A DNA stretch of 64,000 nucleotides, from positions 50,827 to 114,826 of the forward strand of contig PHAE01000003.1 of NCBI GenBank assembly GCA_002840285.1. The letters are read 5' to 3'. The DNA is from Firmicutes bacterium HGW-Firmicutes-11 (lineage in GTDB: Bacteria > Bacillota > Clostridia > Peptostreptococcales > Anaerovoracaceae). Within the stretch, counting starts at the first letter, position 1. Each line of letters opens with the position of its first letter. The notes under the pieces were generated by a model. It ran no database searches, was not told the DNA's origin, and worked only from the letters and a program-made list of their open reading frames with translations. Made by a program: the position numbers and the translations under genes. This document shows positions 18,953-28,805 of the stretch, in pieces.

Positions 18953-19627
18953 TTACGAACACATGATATCCAGGTATTCTTGCTCCAATTTCAAAAAACC
19001 AGAGAGAAGGCCGAGCCAACCCTGGTAGAACTTCGTCTCTGCGTGGGGAAGAGCTGCCTGGCAATAATCACCCAACCACCTGCTGAGATGGTCGTTCATA
19101 AATTGTTTTTGGAGTAGCAAAGTTGCTTCTGCGGGAGCATTGCCCTCTGCAATTTTCTGATTCAGCAAGCGGAGAAAATCAAGTTCGACACAGATGAAAT
19201 CCAACGATTCGACACTGTTCTCCGGCGAAAAACCCGCTGCCAGATACGTCTTTTTCAGATCCAGAAGAATCACGCTGGCATTCTTTGTCTTGATATACTG
19301 GCTTTCATAGGGAGCCCGAAGTCCCGACAGATGTGGGATCCGAATGATTTTCGTCCGGTCCACGCCGATTGCTTCGATCATCTGTTCCGGCGAAGTCTCT
19401 TTGTTTTCTGCCAAAAATTGAAGGATCAGATCCGCACCCTTTGCTATTTGCTTGTCTTTTAAACTTTTAAAGGTCATCAGACTCTCTGTAAACGCTTTTG
19501 ATGTGATGCTTTTGAAAAATGTCGGATCGGGTATCGAAGCGCAGGCGCCCAACAAAAAATTGTAGACCTCCACTCTTGTCCGAGTCATTTTTATGATCTG
19601 GTCATTGTCAAATCGGTACTTGCTCAT
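18953..19627 (-). CDS. TorD/DmsD-like molybdoenzyme chaperone
   Basis: All-helical about 220 aa protein, C-terminal PHAETKFYQGWLGLLSGFLKLEQEYL; located in the molybdoenzyme operon. Confidence 0.7.
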   Translation of the reverse strand: MSKYRFDNDQIIKMTRTRVEVYNFLLGACASIPDPTFFKSITSKAFTESLMTFKSLKDKQIAKGADLILQFLAENKETSPEQMIEAIGVDRTKIIRIPHLSGLRAPYESQYIKTKNASVILLDLKKTYLAAGFSPENSVESLDFICVELDFLRLLNQKIAEGNAPAEATLLLQKQFMNDHLSRWLGDYCQAALPHAETKFYQGWLGLLSGFLKLEQEYLDIMCS

Positions 19628-19645
19628 AACCGTTCCTATTCTTTC

Positions 19646-20704
19646 TTAGAACCAACTCAATACGAATGGCAAAATGTAAAGTTTGAATATGTATACCGCG
19701 TAGAAAATCACCACGCTCAAACTGAAGCTGGCGACCAGTGACCCCAATTCAATAATGGAAGGTTTGTAAGGTGTGATTTTCTCGAACATGCTGTAGGGAA
19801 GCGGTAACGACGGCTTGCCCTGATACTCTGTGACCAGATCGTATTTTTCTATGAATACAGCAAAGAGCACGAGAACCGCAATGATCGGGCCTGCAAAAAG
19901 TCCTTCTTTCAATACCAGATTCTCTGCCACCAGGCCGAGTATGATAACGCCGTTGATCACGAGGAATTTGATGTTTTTATGCTCAGTGCGTCCCAGCTTC
20001 GATGCAATAAAGGCGCCGGCAGAGCTTGCGAACACGATGATGGAGAATACAAGCAAAAACCCAAGGAACGTCTTCTGCAGGTCCAGACCGGTGGACATGA
20101 GAACCATTACGGCTGCTCCGCTCCAGATGCTTCCGGAAAAAATGTCCAAAGAGCTGAAAGGATGAGAATTGTATCCCGCTTCCACCTTGGGAATGAAAAA
20201 GATCGTATGGACCACGATGCAGAGCAATGAGGTCAACAAAGTGACCAACGCCCAAACTTTGATAAAAAAGACGTTTTGCGGAACCAGGTTGAACATCAGC
20301 AAAAAACTGCACAGTGTGAGTATCATAAGTGTGACGAAATCCCAGGTCAGCGGGGAAATAAAATTTCGTCCCTTTAAAATATATAGCGCCCGAAGCGGTC
20401 TTCCCAGATCCGAACCGAGAAGGATCTGAGAGCTGATGAGAAAGCCAAAAGCCAAAGTTCCTGCTGGGGCAAAGATCCCGCCGGGATCCGGCAAGCCCAT
20501 CAAGATCCAGGCAGATATGATCGTCAAAATGCCGGCGGCATAGGACGACAGAGTGAAAAACCCTTGAATGTTCAATCCCCAGACATATCTGTCATTCAGG
20601 CCGGTTCTGTTCAAGCCGTTGAACAGCTGATACAGGATGGCCAGACCACCGGCTCCAGTGAGCACGACAGCAATACCAAGAATGATCCAATTGATCCAGT
20701 GCAT
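19646..20704 (-). CDS. NrfD/PsrC-type membrane quinone-interacting subunit
   Basis: Polytopic; IPKVEAGYNSHPFSSLDIFSGSIWSGAAVMVLMSTGL, SSQILLGSDLGRPLRALYIL. Confidence 0.85.
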   Translation of the reverse strand: MHWINWIILGIAVVLTGAGGLAILYQLFNGLNRTGLNDRYVWGLNIQGFFTLSSYAAGILTIISAWILMGLPDPGGIFAPAGTLAFGFLISSQILLGSDLGRPLRALYILKGRNFISPLTWDFVTLMILTLCSFLLMFNLVPQNVFFIKVWALVTLLTSLLCIVVHTIFFIPKVEAGYNSHPFSSLDIFSGSIWSGAAVMVLMSTGLDLQKTFLGFLLVFSIIVFASSAGAFIASKLGRTEHKNIKFLVINGVIILGLVAENLVLKEGLFAGPIIAVLVLFAVFIEKYDLVTEYQGKPSLPLPYSMFEKITPYKPSIIELGSLVASFSLSVVIFYAVYIFKLYILPFVLSWF

Positions 20705-20715
20705 ATGTTGTCCTC

Positions 20716-21321
20716 CTATCCGTTGATATAGTAGACACAAGGTTCTGTGCCGATTTCCGCCTTGAACGCCACACCACCATGGTCTGCGATCAGTCTGGAA
20801 ACTTCGCTTTCCGGATCATCCAGATCCCCAAAGATCCTTGCGCCGGCCAGGCAGGTGTGAACGCAGGCAGGCTCGAGTCCTTCGTTGACACGATCGATGC
20901 AGAAGACACATTTTACGACAGTTCCCTTTTGGTATTTCTTGTATTGATGCTTTTCAAAAGGAGTCTCGTTTTGGTTTTCATAGTAGTTGTTCATCTTCCA
21001 GATGAACTGCCTGGAATCGTATGGGCAGGCAATGATGCAGGCCCTGCATCCGATGCAAAGATCGGTATCGATGGTGACGATGCCGTTCTCGTGCTTGACT
21101 GTCGCCTTTGTCGGGCAGACTTTCAGGCAAGGCGGATTGTCGCAATGCATGCATGGCATCGGTATCGCCTTCATCTTTGCGGAAGGATAGGTTCCCACTT
21201 CGTACTTTTTCATTTTGTTGAAATTGATCCCGGCGGGCGTTCCGTTCTGCCCCCGGCAAGCAATGGTACAAGCGCCGCAGCCAACGCATCTGGCAAGATC
21301 GATCACCATTCCATATCTCAT
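20716..21321 (-). CDS. 4Fe-4S ferredoxin-type electron-transfer subunit (DmsB/NrfC-like)
   Basis: CVGCGACTIACRGQNGTP, CMHCDNPPCLKVCPTKA, CIGCRACIIACPYDSRQF, CVFCIDRVNEGLEPACVHTC; start at MRYGMVIDLARC. Confidence 0.95.
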   Translation of the reverse strand: MRYGMVIDLARCVGCGACTIACRGQNGTPAGINFNKMKKYEVGTYPSAKMKAIPMPCMHCDNPPCLKVCPTKATVKHENGIVTIDTDLCIGCRACIIACPYDSRQFIWKMNNYYENQNETPFEKHQYKKYQKGTVVKCVFCIDRVNEGLEPACVHTCLAGARIFGDLDDPESEVSRLIADHGGVAFKAEIGTEPCVYYING

Positions 21322-23999
21322 GCTCGGTCGCTCCTTTTCGTTATCTTTACTGCCGGGGCAGTTTCCTGTCCTGCGCTTACACCGTCGAGAGTTTTGATGT
21401 CTGTTGTCAGCAATGAGTTGAAATTTGGACCTTTTCGATTCAACGGATTGCCGTGCTTGTTTCCGCCTCCGTAGCCGCCGGAAATACCGACCGCATCCGG
21501 GTGGAACAATTCTGACACTCGTACGATCCCCTGCAGGCTTCCATAGCGGGAAGCCACAGTGACCGGATCTCCATCCTTCAGGTTTTTTCGTCTCGCGGTC
21601 TCGCTGTTGAGGCACACGACGGCTTCAAAGGGGTCCGCTTTATACAGCTCCGCCAGCCAGGGATTTCCGGTAACATTTCCTACGTCGCTGGAAAAATACG
21701 GTGTCTTCCAGTTGATCGCCCACAGGTCATACTCCTTGGGCGCGTCGGTCTCCGAGTTTTTTACATAGTGAGGGATCGGCTGGTACATCTCAAAGATATG
21801 CTCGTCATTGTCCACGCCAGGAAACGAGATGTTGTTGTCTATCAGGTTCTTGTGTAGCTCATCGCCTGTATTCTTCAGGTGTTGGAAGTAGAACTCGTAT
21901 TTGGCCTGGTCATCGGGATAGTAATAGTACAGATAAAAATTCTTTCTCGGCTGCCAGTATTCCTTGTATCCAATCTTATTCAGTTCGTCGAAACCGGTGC
22001 CGTCGCCGAATTTCCAGCCCCGGATCTGGCTGTCGAAAATCTCTTCCAACGAGTGCTTTTTGTTGATATCCAGTTTGTATGGATCCACGAGGTTCAAACC
22101 GTGATCCTTGATGAGCCAGTCTTCTCCGTTGTTCAAATGGTCGTAGAGGCCACCTTCTCCATAAAGGATGCCGATCCGATCCGCCAGTTCCATGAAGATG
22201 TCGTCCACATGCATCGTATTGAACAATTTCGGTACCGGCTGCCGCATCTGGATCATCTGCAGTCCATTGACTTCGTCGGAAATCGATTGGTGCTGGGGAT
22301 AGAACGGCGCCACGCGAAGACGCTCCAGGAAACTGTGCTCTGGAAGGATCACGTCCGCCATGATCGCCGGTTCATCCATGTGATAGGCGATGGAAACCGA
22401 GAAGGGGATCTTCTTGAAGGCTTCTACGTACTTTTCCGGCTGAGCGTTCATACGGATGGGATTGCCTCCCACCGAGAACCATGCTTTGACCTCATAATCA
22501 ACATAATATTTCTCCGGCTCCAGGATCGCATTGACCGCCAGATGGGGAGTGGTGTGACAGTTGGGGAAAAATTCTTCCAGCCCGATATGATTCGGGGGGA
22601 AATGGAACGGTTTCGGCTCTGCTTCATAGCCGGGCTTCACAGTGCCATCCTCCGTTGGCGCTGCTGCGATCGCTCCGCGATAACCGGATCCCAGACAACC
22701 TCCAGGAACTTCGATGCATCCGACCATCATATTGATGAGCTTTCCGGTCAGATCTCCATAGGTCCCACCACGGTGGTTCGTTACGTTTCGCTCTGTGTTC
22801 AGAGAAACGGGACGGAACGGGAAGGTGAAACCGTCAATATCGATGGTACTGCCGATCCTTGCGTGATCGACAAACTCCCGGGCGATCCGTCGAATGTCCT
22901 TTGACGGAACCGTCGTAATGGTTTCCGCCCATTCCGGGGTGTAGGTGATGAAACTGTTTCGAACCATGTCAAAGCTGGTCGTCGCCTGGATCCCGTCGAT
23001 CGTATACGTTCCCTGTAGCGCCACATCGATGCCCTTTGTGTCAAAGGGGACGGCTTTCATTTGCTTTTTGTCCCACACAAGGGGTTTGTTCGTCTCCTTG
23101 TCCCGGAGATAATTGCCGTCAGGTCCGATCAGGTAAGTGCTGTTGGTTCTCTTGACTAGAAATTCGGTATCATAAGTCTGTATCTCATACATCATCACGT
23201 GGGCCATGGAAAGCAAAAACGCGTAGTCCGTGCCTGGCCGAATGGGGACCCATTCTCCCTTGGATGCCTCATTGGAGCATCTCGGATCGACGCAAACCAG
23301 TTTCATGCCACGATCGAGGGCTTTCATCAGTTTTCTTGTGCCGCCGGTGGTGGCAAAGTTGGGTCCCAGGGATCGTCCTAAGGTGATGTGGTATTCACAG
23401 TATTCAAGGTCGACGATCGACACGGGAAAATTCCCGTGGATCAATCCTGTCGCGTAATGGACGGTGCACAGCGGACCGTGGGATCCGATCTCGTTGGGTG
23501 TACCGTAGGCGAGACGGAACGGGATCCGAAGGATCGTGTCTCTTTCTCCCCAACCTTCACACATAACAAGGCCCCTGGGGTCTTCGTCGCGAATTTTCTT
23601 CAGTTCCTTGGCAGTGATGTCCAGGGCTTCATCCCAGCTGACTTCTTTCCACCTTGGATCGACTTCGAGCCCCTTCTCCGGGTTGGTCCTGACCAGAGGC
23701 GTTTTGACCCGGTAGGGATTGTACAGGCTCATGATCGCCGAATTCCCACGGGGACAAAGCGATCCGTAGTTGGGGGGAACGCCATCTCTGCCTTCAACTC
23801 TCGTCACGACCCCATCTTCCATGTGCACTAGGGTCGCACAGTCTCCCTGCATGCAATGGCGACAGAGTCCGAACAGCACTTCTTTTTCCCCGATGGAGGC
23901 GCCATCGGTTTCTTCCCATTCGTATGGCGTGAAGTTCATGCTGTCGCTGAACTCCTTTTTTGTAAGCATTTCTATATAGTTGTCTACCACTTTTGACAT
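21318..23999 (-). CDS. Molybdopterin (bis-PGD) oxidoreductase catalytic subunit
   Basis: FGLCRHCMQGDCATLVHMEDGVVTRVEGRDG...LCPRGNSAIMSLYNPYRVKTPL; WKEVSWDEALDITAKELKKI; C-terminal molydopterin dinucleotide domain; no twin-Arg signal in N-terminus. Confidence 0.95.
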   Translation of the reverse strand: MSKVVDNYIEMLTKKEFSDSMNFTPYEWEETDGASIGEKEVLFGLCRHCMQGDCATLVHMEDGVVTRVEGRDGVPPNYGSLCPRGNSAIMSLYNPYRVKTPLVRTNPEKGLEVDPRWKEVSWDEALDITAKELKKIRDEDPRGLVMCEGWGERDTILRIPFRLAYGTPNEIGSHGPLCTVHYATGLIHGNFPVSIVDLEYCEYHITLGRSLGPNFATTGGTRKLMKALDRGMKLVCVDPRCSNEASKGEWVPIRPGTDYAFLLSMAHVMMYEIQTYDTEFLVKRTNSTYLIGPDGNYLRDKETNKPLVWDKKQMKAVPFDTKGIDVALQGTYTIDGIQATTSFDMVRNSFITYTPEWAETITTVPSKDIRRIAREFVDHARIGSTIDIDGFTFPFRPVSLNTERNVTNHRGGTYGDLTGKLINMMVGCIEVPGGCLGSGYRGAIAAAPTEDGTVKPGYEAEPKPFHFPPNHIGLEEFFPNCHTTPHLAVNAILEPEKYYVDYEVKAWFSVGGNPIRMNAQPEKYVEAFKKIPFSVSIAYHMDEPAIMADVILPEHSFLERLRVAPFYPQHQSISDEVNGLQMIQMRQPVPKLFNTMHVDDIFMELADRIGILYGEGGLYDHLNNGEDWLIKDHGLNLVDPYKLDINKKHSLEEIFDSQIRGWKFGDGTGFDELNKIGYKEYWQPRKNFYLYYYYPDDQAKYEFYFQHLKNTGDELHKNLIDNNISFPGVDNDEHIFEMYQPIPHYVKNSETDAPKEYDLWAINWKTPYFSSDVGNVTGNPWLAELYKADPFEAVVCLNSETARRKNLKDGDPVTVASRYGSLQGIVRVSELFHPDAVGISGGYGGGNKHGNPLNRKGPNFNSLLTTDIKTLDGVSAGQETAPAVKITKRSDRA

Positions 24000-24032
24000 G
24001 TTTGCTCCCTTTCCAACCATTTGGCCGATACG

Positions 24033-25307
24033 CTAAAACTGGGTCACGTTCTTGTGTAACGGATCATTGTGGATCACGTCGAGCCTCGGTGTGACAAACC
24101 GATCCGTAAACTCGTGGTTCAGATAATCGAAAATCAACGGCAGACCTCCGATGCCAAAGAGATAATGGACATTTACCATATGTTTCAGCCCGGTTGCCAT
24201 AAGCCCGGTCAGCTTGATCGATTTCAATTTTGCCACCGCATAGACCGAACCGACCGAAACCATGACGCCGTGATAATTGGGAACAAAGGGCTTCATTTTT
24301 TTCTCGCCGAGCAGTCGGCCAATGTTTTCCGCTACCGACTCTCCTGATTGAACGGCAGTTTCCACGATCTGTGGTAAAGGCTTCTCGTTGTAGAGATAGG
24401 AAATCGTATCGCCTGCGCAGAAGACGTTTTCATGTTGTACCGACTGCATAAATTCGTTCACTTCCACGCGAAACCGGCGGTCGTACTTGATATCCATATT
24501 TTCAAGATAAGGGTTCCCCTGGATCCCTGCGGTCCAGATCAATGTGCCCTCGATTTTTTTCTTGGTGTTCAGATAGATCCCATCTTTGTCGACTCGCTCG
24601 ATCCCGCATTGTGTCAGGACTTGTACCCCGAGCTTTTCCAGTCGTTTCTTGCACTTGTTTGCCAGATCCGGGTCGAAGATGTTCAGTATGTTCGGCAGGG
24701 CTTCCAGCAAATAAATGCTGACTTCTTCTCTGTCGATGGAAAACTGTTTGCACAATTTGTTTTTCCATTCTCCCAATTCGCCTGCCATTTCAACGCCGGT
24801 AAACCCGCCACCGGCCACCACGAAGGAGAGCATCTTTTTGCGCTTTTCCCGGTTGGTTACTGTCGATGCATTGTGGAAACAGTCATAGATATGATCCCGT
24901 ACGACAACCGCTTCTTTATAGGACCAGAGTTTGAATCCCAAAGTCTCGATCCCCTGCAGTCCAAAGAAAAATGGACGACTGCCGGTGGCAATGACCAGAT
25001 AATCATATGGATACGACCCGTTTGCAGAGTAAAGCAACTGGTCGTTGAAATCGATGTTGTCGATCTTGTCTTGTATGATCTGCACCTTGTCTGTTTTGAA
25101 CAGACGGTTCAGGCCGATCCGCACGGAAGCAGGTGAAACTCTTCCGCCCGCCACCTCATGGAGCTCGGTCAGCAAGGTATGGTAAGTGTTTCGTTCGATC
25201 ATTTGGATTTCGATGTCCGGGCGGTTTTTGAATTTCTTCTCAAGGGTCTTCGCGGCACTGATGCCCGCATATCCACCGCCAAGAACAACTACTTTTTTCG
25301 TTGCCAT
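24033..25307 (-). CDS. NAD(P)/FAD-dependent oxidoreductase, type II NADH dehydrogenase-like
   Basis: KKVVVLGGGYAGISAAKTL, SFVVAGGGFTGVEMAGEL, VFCAGDTISYLYNEKPLPQIVETAVQSGE, FNYHGVMVSVGSVYAV-type C-terminus. Confidence 0.9.
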   Translation of the reverse strand: MATKKVVVLGGGYAGISAAKTLEKKFKNRPDIEIQMIERNTYHTLLTELHEVAGGRVSPASVRIGLNRLFKTDKVQIIQDKIDNIDFNDQLLYSANGSYPYDYLVIATGSRPFFFGLQGIETLGFKLWSYKEAVVVRDHIYDCFHNASTVTNREKRKKMLSFVVAGGGFTGVEMAGELGEWKNKLCKQFSIDREEVSIYLLEALPNILNIFDPDLANKCKKRLEKLGVQVLTQCGIERVDKDGIYLNTKKKIEGTLIWTAGIQGNPYLENMDIKYDRRFRVEVNEFMQSVQHENVFCAGDTISYLYNEKPLPQIVETAVQSGESVAENIGRLLGEKKMKPFVPNYHGVMVSVGSVYAVAKLKSIKLTGLMATGLKHMVNVHYLFGIGGLPLIFDYLNHEFTDRFVTPRLDVIHNDPLHKNVTQF

Positions 25308-25346
25308 AACTCTTGTCTCCACATTAAAGATACGTATAGATGCTGC

Positions 25347-25364
25347 TACTATAGTACTATAGTA
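25347..25364. promoter_or_regulatory. 18-bp perfect palindrome TACTATAGTACTATAGTA, candidate operator
   Basis: Perfect dyad 40 bp upstream of the NDH-2-like gene; also a tandem duplication of the 8-bp palindrome ACTATAGT. Confidence 0.5.
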
Positions 25365-25493
25365 TGTTTTGCGCACTTTGAAGTCAAGGGTTCCACCCAT
25401 AGCAATTGGTGATGGCCATAAGCAGTCTTTATAATTATTTCGACACGAGATATGGTAAAATGAATGCAAATCATGGAGACGGAGCGGTAAAAA

Positions 25494-26084
25494 ATGTTGA
25501 CAGATACTGCCATCATTCTGGCTGGCGGCAAAAGCAAGCGAATGGGTTTTGATAAGCAGGAAGTGATGATCGATGGTAAATTGGCGGCTGTTTACATAGC
25601 CGACCTTCTGTCTGAGGTCTTTTCTGACGTGATCATCGTATCCAATAAGCCGCACCTGTATTCCCACACCAACTATCCCGTCCTGGAAGACAATATCAAG
25701 AATTTTGGACCTTTGGGTGGTCTATATACCGGCCTGCTCCACGGGAAAAGCGATTTTGCCTATCTTCTTGCTTGCGATATGCCCAACGTGAATCTGGATT
25801 ATATCCGTTTCATGAAAGGACTGATCGAAGAGGATCCCGGCTTCGAGATCCTTGTCACGCTGTTTCACGATGGCATGACCGAACCCTTCAACGCTTTTTA
25901 TTCCAAGGCAAACATCAAAGTGATCGAAGAATTGTTTGCCGAGGACAAGCCCAGGATTAAAGAGTTGTACGACCGGGTTCCGACCCGCTACGTTTCAGAA
26001 ACAGAAGCGCGTCGCTTCAGCCCCGACTGGAGCATGTTCTACAACATGAACACCAAGGGCGATCTGGAAAGCTTCCGGCGCTGA
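25494..26084 (+). CDS. mobA: Molybdenum cofactor guanylyltransferase
   Basis: AIILAGGKSKRMGFDKQEVMIDG, LLACDMPNVNLDYI. Confidence 0.92.
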   Translation: MLTDTAIILAGGKSKRMGFDKQEVMIDGKLAAVYIADLLSEVFSDVIIVSNKPHLYSHTNYPVLEDNIKNFGPLGGLYTGLLHGKSDFAYLLACDMPNVNLDYIRFMKGLIEEDPGFEILVTLFHDGMTEPFNAFYSKANIKVIEELFAEDKPRIKELYDRVPTRYVSETEARRFSPDWSMFYNMNTKGDLESFRR

Positions 26085-26167
26085 CGAAAGGAAGCGCTTA
26101 TTGTATCTTTCAGGCAGATAATGGTATAATGTCCGATATTCCAATATTTATATTTTGGGAGGACGCA

Positions 26168-27208
26168 ATGAAGGCCATCATCAAAACCAAACCGGGTCCA
26201 GGAAATGTCGAGCTGGTCGACGTTCCGGTCCCTGGCATAGCTGAGACGGAAGTTCTCATCAAAGTCAGAGCAATGGGTATCTGCGGAAGCGATATCCTCA
26301 TCATTGATGGTGACATGGATGCCAATGTTCCTATCATACTGGGACATGAGTTTTCTGGTGAGATCGTAGAAAAAGGAAGTAAAGTGACCCATTTTTCCAT
26401 CGGCGACCGTGTGGCTTCAGAGCTTTCGATCCAAAGCTGCCGTTGGTGTGTCGACTGCCGACGGGGAGATTTTCATCTCTGTGCCAATCGTCGCGCACCG
26501 GGAATCCATATGAACGGTGTTTTTACCGAATACATAGCACTTCCGGAATTCAGTTTACATAAGATTCCTGATAATATCTCCTATGAAGAAGGGGCGGTCA
26601 TGGAACCCGCTGCGGTCGCTGCCCACGGTGTACTGGAACGAGCTCTGATTCAACCAGAGGATTTCGTTGTGATCATTGGTCCCGGCACGATCGGCCTTCT
26701 GGCGTTGCAGATGGTGATGCATTACGGGGCAAAAAAAGTGGTCGTTGCAGGAAAAGAAAATGACATGCATCTTCGGCTGCTGACAGCTCAAGAGCTTGGT
26801 GCGGACCGGATCATAAATGTGGACCGGGAAAATATTGAAGATATCGTGTTCGAGATGACCGACGGAAGAGGAGCTGACCTCGTAGTTGACTGCGCCGGTA
26901 CGCAGAGTGCCATCTACGAAGGGATCCAGGTCTTGAAGAAACACGGCCGCTTATGTACCATGGGCATGCCTGGTGAGATCGAGATCGGAATCCCTTGGAA
27001 AAAGGCGATTTTTAGAGATATGGATCTGATTTTCTCCTATAGTTCGTCCGCATCCAGTTGGAATATCGTACGATCCATGTTGGAGCGGGGTGCGATCAAT
27101 GTAAAACCTTTGATCACGCACAGGGAAAGTTTTTCGAACTATCAGATCGTATTGGACGATGCTACAAAGGGCAATGTGATCAAGGCCATCCTGTTTCACG
27201 AGTCATGA
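26168..27208 (+). CDS. Zinc-dependent alcohol dehydrogenase (MDR, sorbitol-DH-like)
   Basis: GICGSDILIIDG, GHEFSGEIVEKG, CRWCVDCRRGDFHLC, GPGTIGLLALQMV. Confidence 0.92.
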   Translation: MKAIIKTKPGPGNVELVDVPVPGIAETEVLIKVRAMGICGSDILIIDGDMDANVPIILGHEFSGEIVEKGSKVTHFSIGDRVASELSIQSCRWCVDCRRGDFHLCANRRAPGIHMNGVFTEYIALPEFSLHKIPDNISYEEGAVMEPAAVAAHGVLERALIQPEDFVVIIGPGTIGLLALQMVMHYGAKKVVVAGKENDMHLRLLTAQELGADRIINVDRENIEDIVFEMTDGRGADLVVDCAGTQSAIYEGIQVLKKHGRLCTMGMPGEIEIGIPWKKAIFRDMDLIFSYSSSASSWNIVRSMLERGAINVKPLITHRESFSNYQIVLDDATKGNVIKAILFHES

Positions 27209-27213
27209 TTTGA

Positions 27214-28617
27214 TCATTTCCGATAATCTGCAGGATCGATCTCAAATTTTTCCATCTTTCGATACAGTGTCCGTCGGTTGACGCCGCAGACAGCAGATGC
27301 CAGGTTGAGATTGCCTTTACACTGTTCCAGCACGGATACCAACAGTTCTCGTTCGTTCAGTTCCTCAGTGCCATTTGTTGTTTCTAAAACATCTTGTTCT
27401 TGAATTGGCTTTTGTCGCCCGGTGGTTGCCAGCTGCCCCAAGCACTTTCTGACAAGCTGTCTCGGTAAATCATCGACAGTAATGACCGCTCCCTTCGACA
27501 TATTTGAAGCCCATTCCAGCGTGTTTTCCAATTCTCTGGCATTCCCCGGCCAATGGTATGTTTTTAGTAGTTTGAGTACGGATTCGTCGATTCCGGTAAT
27601 TTGTGTTCCAAATCGTTCATTGCATCGGGAAATAAAATGGCGAGCCAAAGGTTCTACATCTTCTGTCCGATCCCGGAGTGGAGGTACTTGTATGTTAAAC
27701 ACGTTCAGTCTGTAAAAAAGATCGCTTCGAAATGTCTTTTGTAAAATACACTCTTCCAGATCCATATTGGTGGCTGCGATGACGCGGACATCGATTTTTT
27801 TTGAGCTTTTTCCCCCCAGTCGTATGATTTCCCTTGATTGCAGTACGCGAAGCAGGATGACCTGTAAGTGCATTGGCATATCTCCGACTTCGTCCAAGAA
27901 AATCGTTCCCCCTGCCGCCATTTCAAATTTGCCCGGTTGTCCCGTTGCTCTGGCTCCGGTAAAGGTCCCTCCTTCGTAACCAAACAGTTCGCTTTCGATC
28001 AATCCTTGCGGTATCGCGCCGCAGTTCAATGCGATAAAGGGACCGTGGGCCCGGCTACTTGCGTTATGGATCGCCTGAGCAATCAACTCTTTGCCTGTTC
28101 CGCTTTCTCCACAAATAAGGACGTTGGATGTCGTTTTTGCTGCAATACGGCTGATTCGCTCAACGTCACCCATGGAGGAAGACGCCTTCACGATCGACGA
28201 AAACGTATACCCTGCTTCGAATCCGTTGGAAAGCGGCAATTCTTTGGTGCCGGTTTCCGGTGCCGAATAGAATGTGACCAAAGTATCGCTGTCGCTGCTT
28301 TCTTCATTTTTTATCGTCTGAAATGAAAACAGCAATCGCAATTTTGTGTCGTATTTTGTTTTCACAAGAAAGGGCTGTTTTATTACATGGTCCGTGAGAC
28401 TTACCACCCGGTTTTGGTCAAGGTTAAAATCAAACACTTGAAAGAAGTGGTTGCCCAGGCAATCGTCGGCCTTCATTCTAAGAAGAACGCAGGCGGCATC
28501 ATTGATCTCTACGATATAACCATTGGCGTCTGTTACGATCACGCCGGTATTGCAGACCTCAAGTAACGATCGGAAATGGGATCCTGTATAAACGCTCTGC
28601 TTTTTAGTGTACTTCAT
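27214..28617 (-). CDS. Sigma-54-dependent transcriptional activator with PAS domain
   Basis: GESGTGKELIAQAIHNAS, ESELFGYEGGTFTGA (GTFTGA variant), FLDEVGDMP, NLASAVCGVNRRTLYRKMEKFEI. Confidence 0.95.
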   Translation of the reverse strand: MKYTKKQSVYTGSHFRSLLEVCNTGVIVTDANGYIVEINDAACVLLRMKADDCLGNHFFQVFDFNLDQNRVVSLTDHVIKQPFLVKTKYDTKLRLLFSFQTIKNEESSDSDTLVTFYSAPETGTKELPLSNGFEAGYTFSSIVKASSSMGDVERISRIAAKTTSNVLICGESGTGKELIAQAIHNASSRAHGPFIALNCGAIPQGLIESELFGYEGGTFTGARATGQPGKFEMAAGGTIFLDEVGDMPMHLQVILLRVLQSREIIRLGGKSSKKIDVRVIAATNMDLEECILQKTFRSDLFYRLNVFNIQVPPLRDRTEDVEPLARHFISRCNERFGTQITGIDESVLKLLKTYHWPGNARELENTLEWASNMSKGAVITVDDLPRQLVRKCLGQLATTGRQKPIQEQDVLETTNGTEELNERELLVSVLEQCKGNLNLASAVCGVNRRTLYRKMEKFEIDPADYRK

Positions 28618-28727
28618 GTGAGTCCTGCTCCATTCTTCTGAACGTCGTTGTTTTCCGTCATTATAACTGAATTCGGTCAGAAGTACAAAAGGAAAGTTCA
28701 CGAAAATCGGTTTGCATATGTGGCATT

Positions 28728-28775
28728 TCAGTATTGCACATATGTCTGTCACATCTTTTGTCCTGTCGCAATACT
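28728..28775. promoter_or_regulatory. Inverted repeat CAGTATTGC...GCAATACTG, candidate UAS
   Basis: 9-bp arms at 28728-28736 and 28767-28775 (arms extend towards TTTC/GGAAA), 30-80 bp upstream of the sigma-54 promoter. Confidence 0.5.
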
Positions 28776-28805
28776 GGAAACGGCTAGTTTCCATCGTTTA
28801 AGAAT

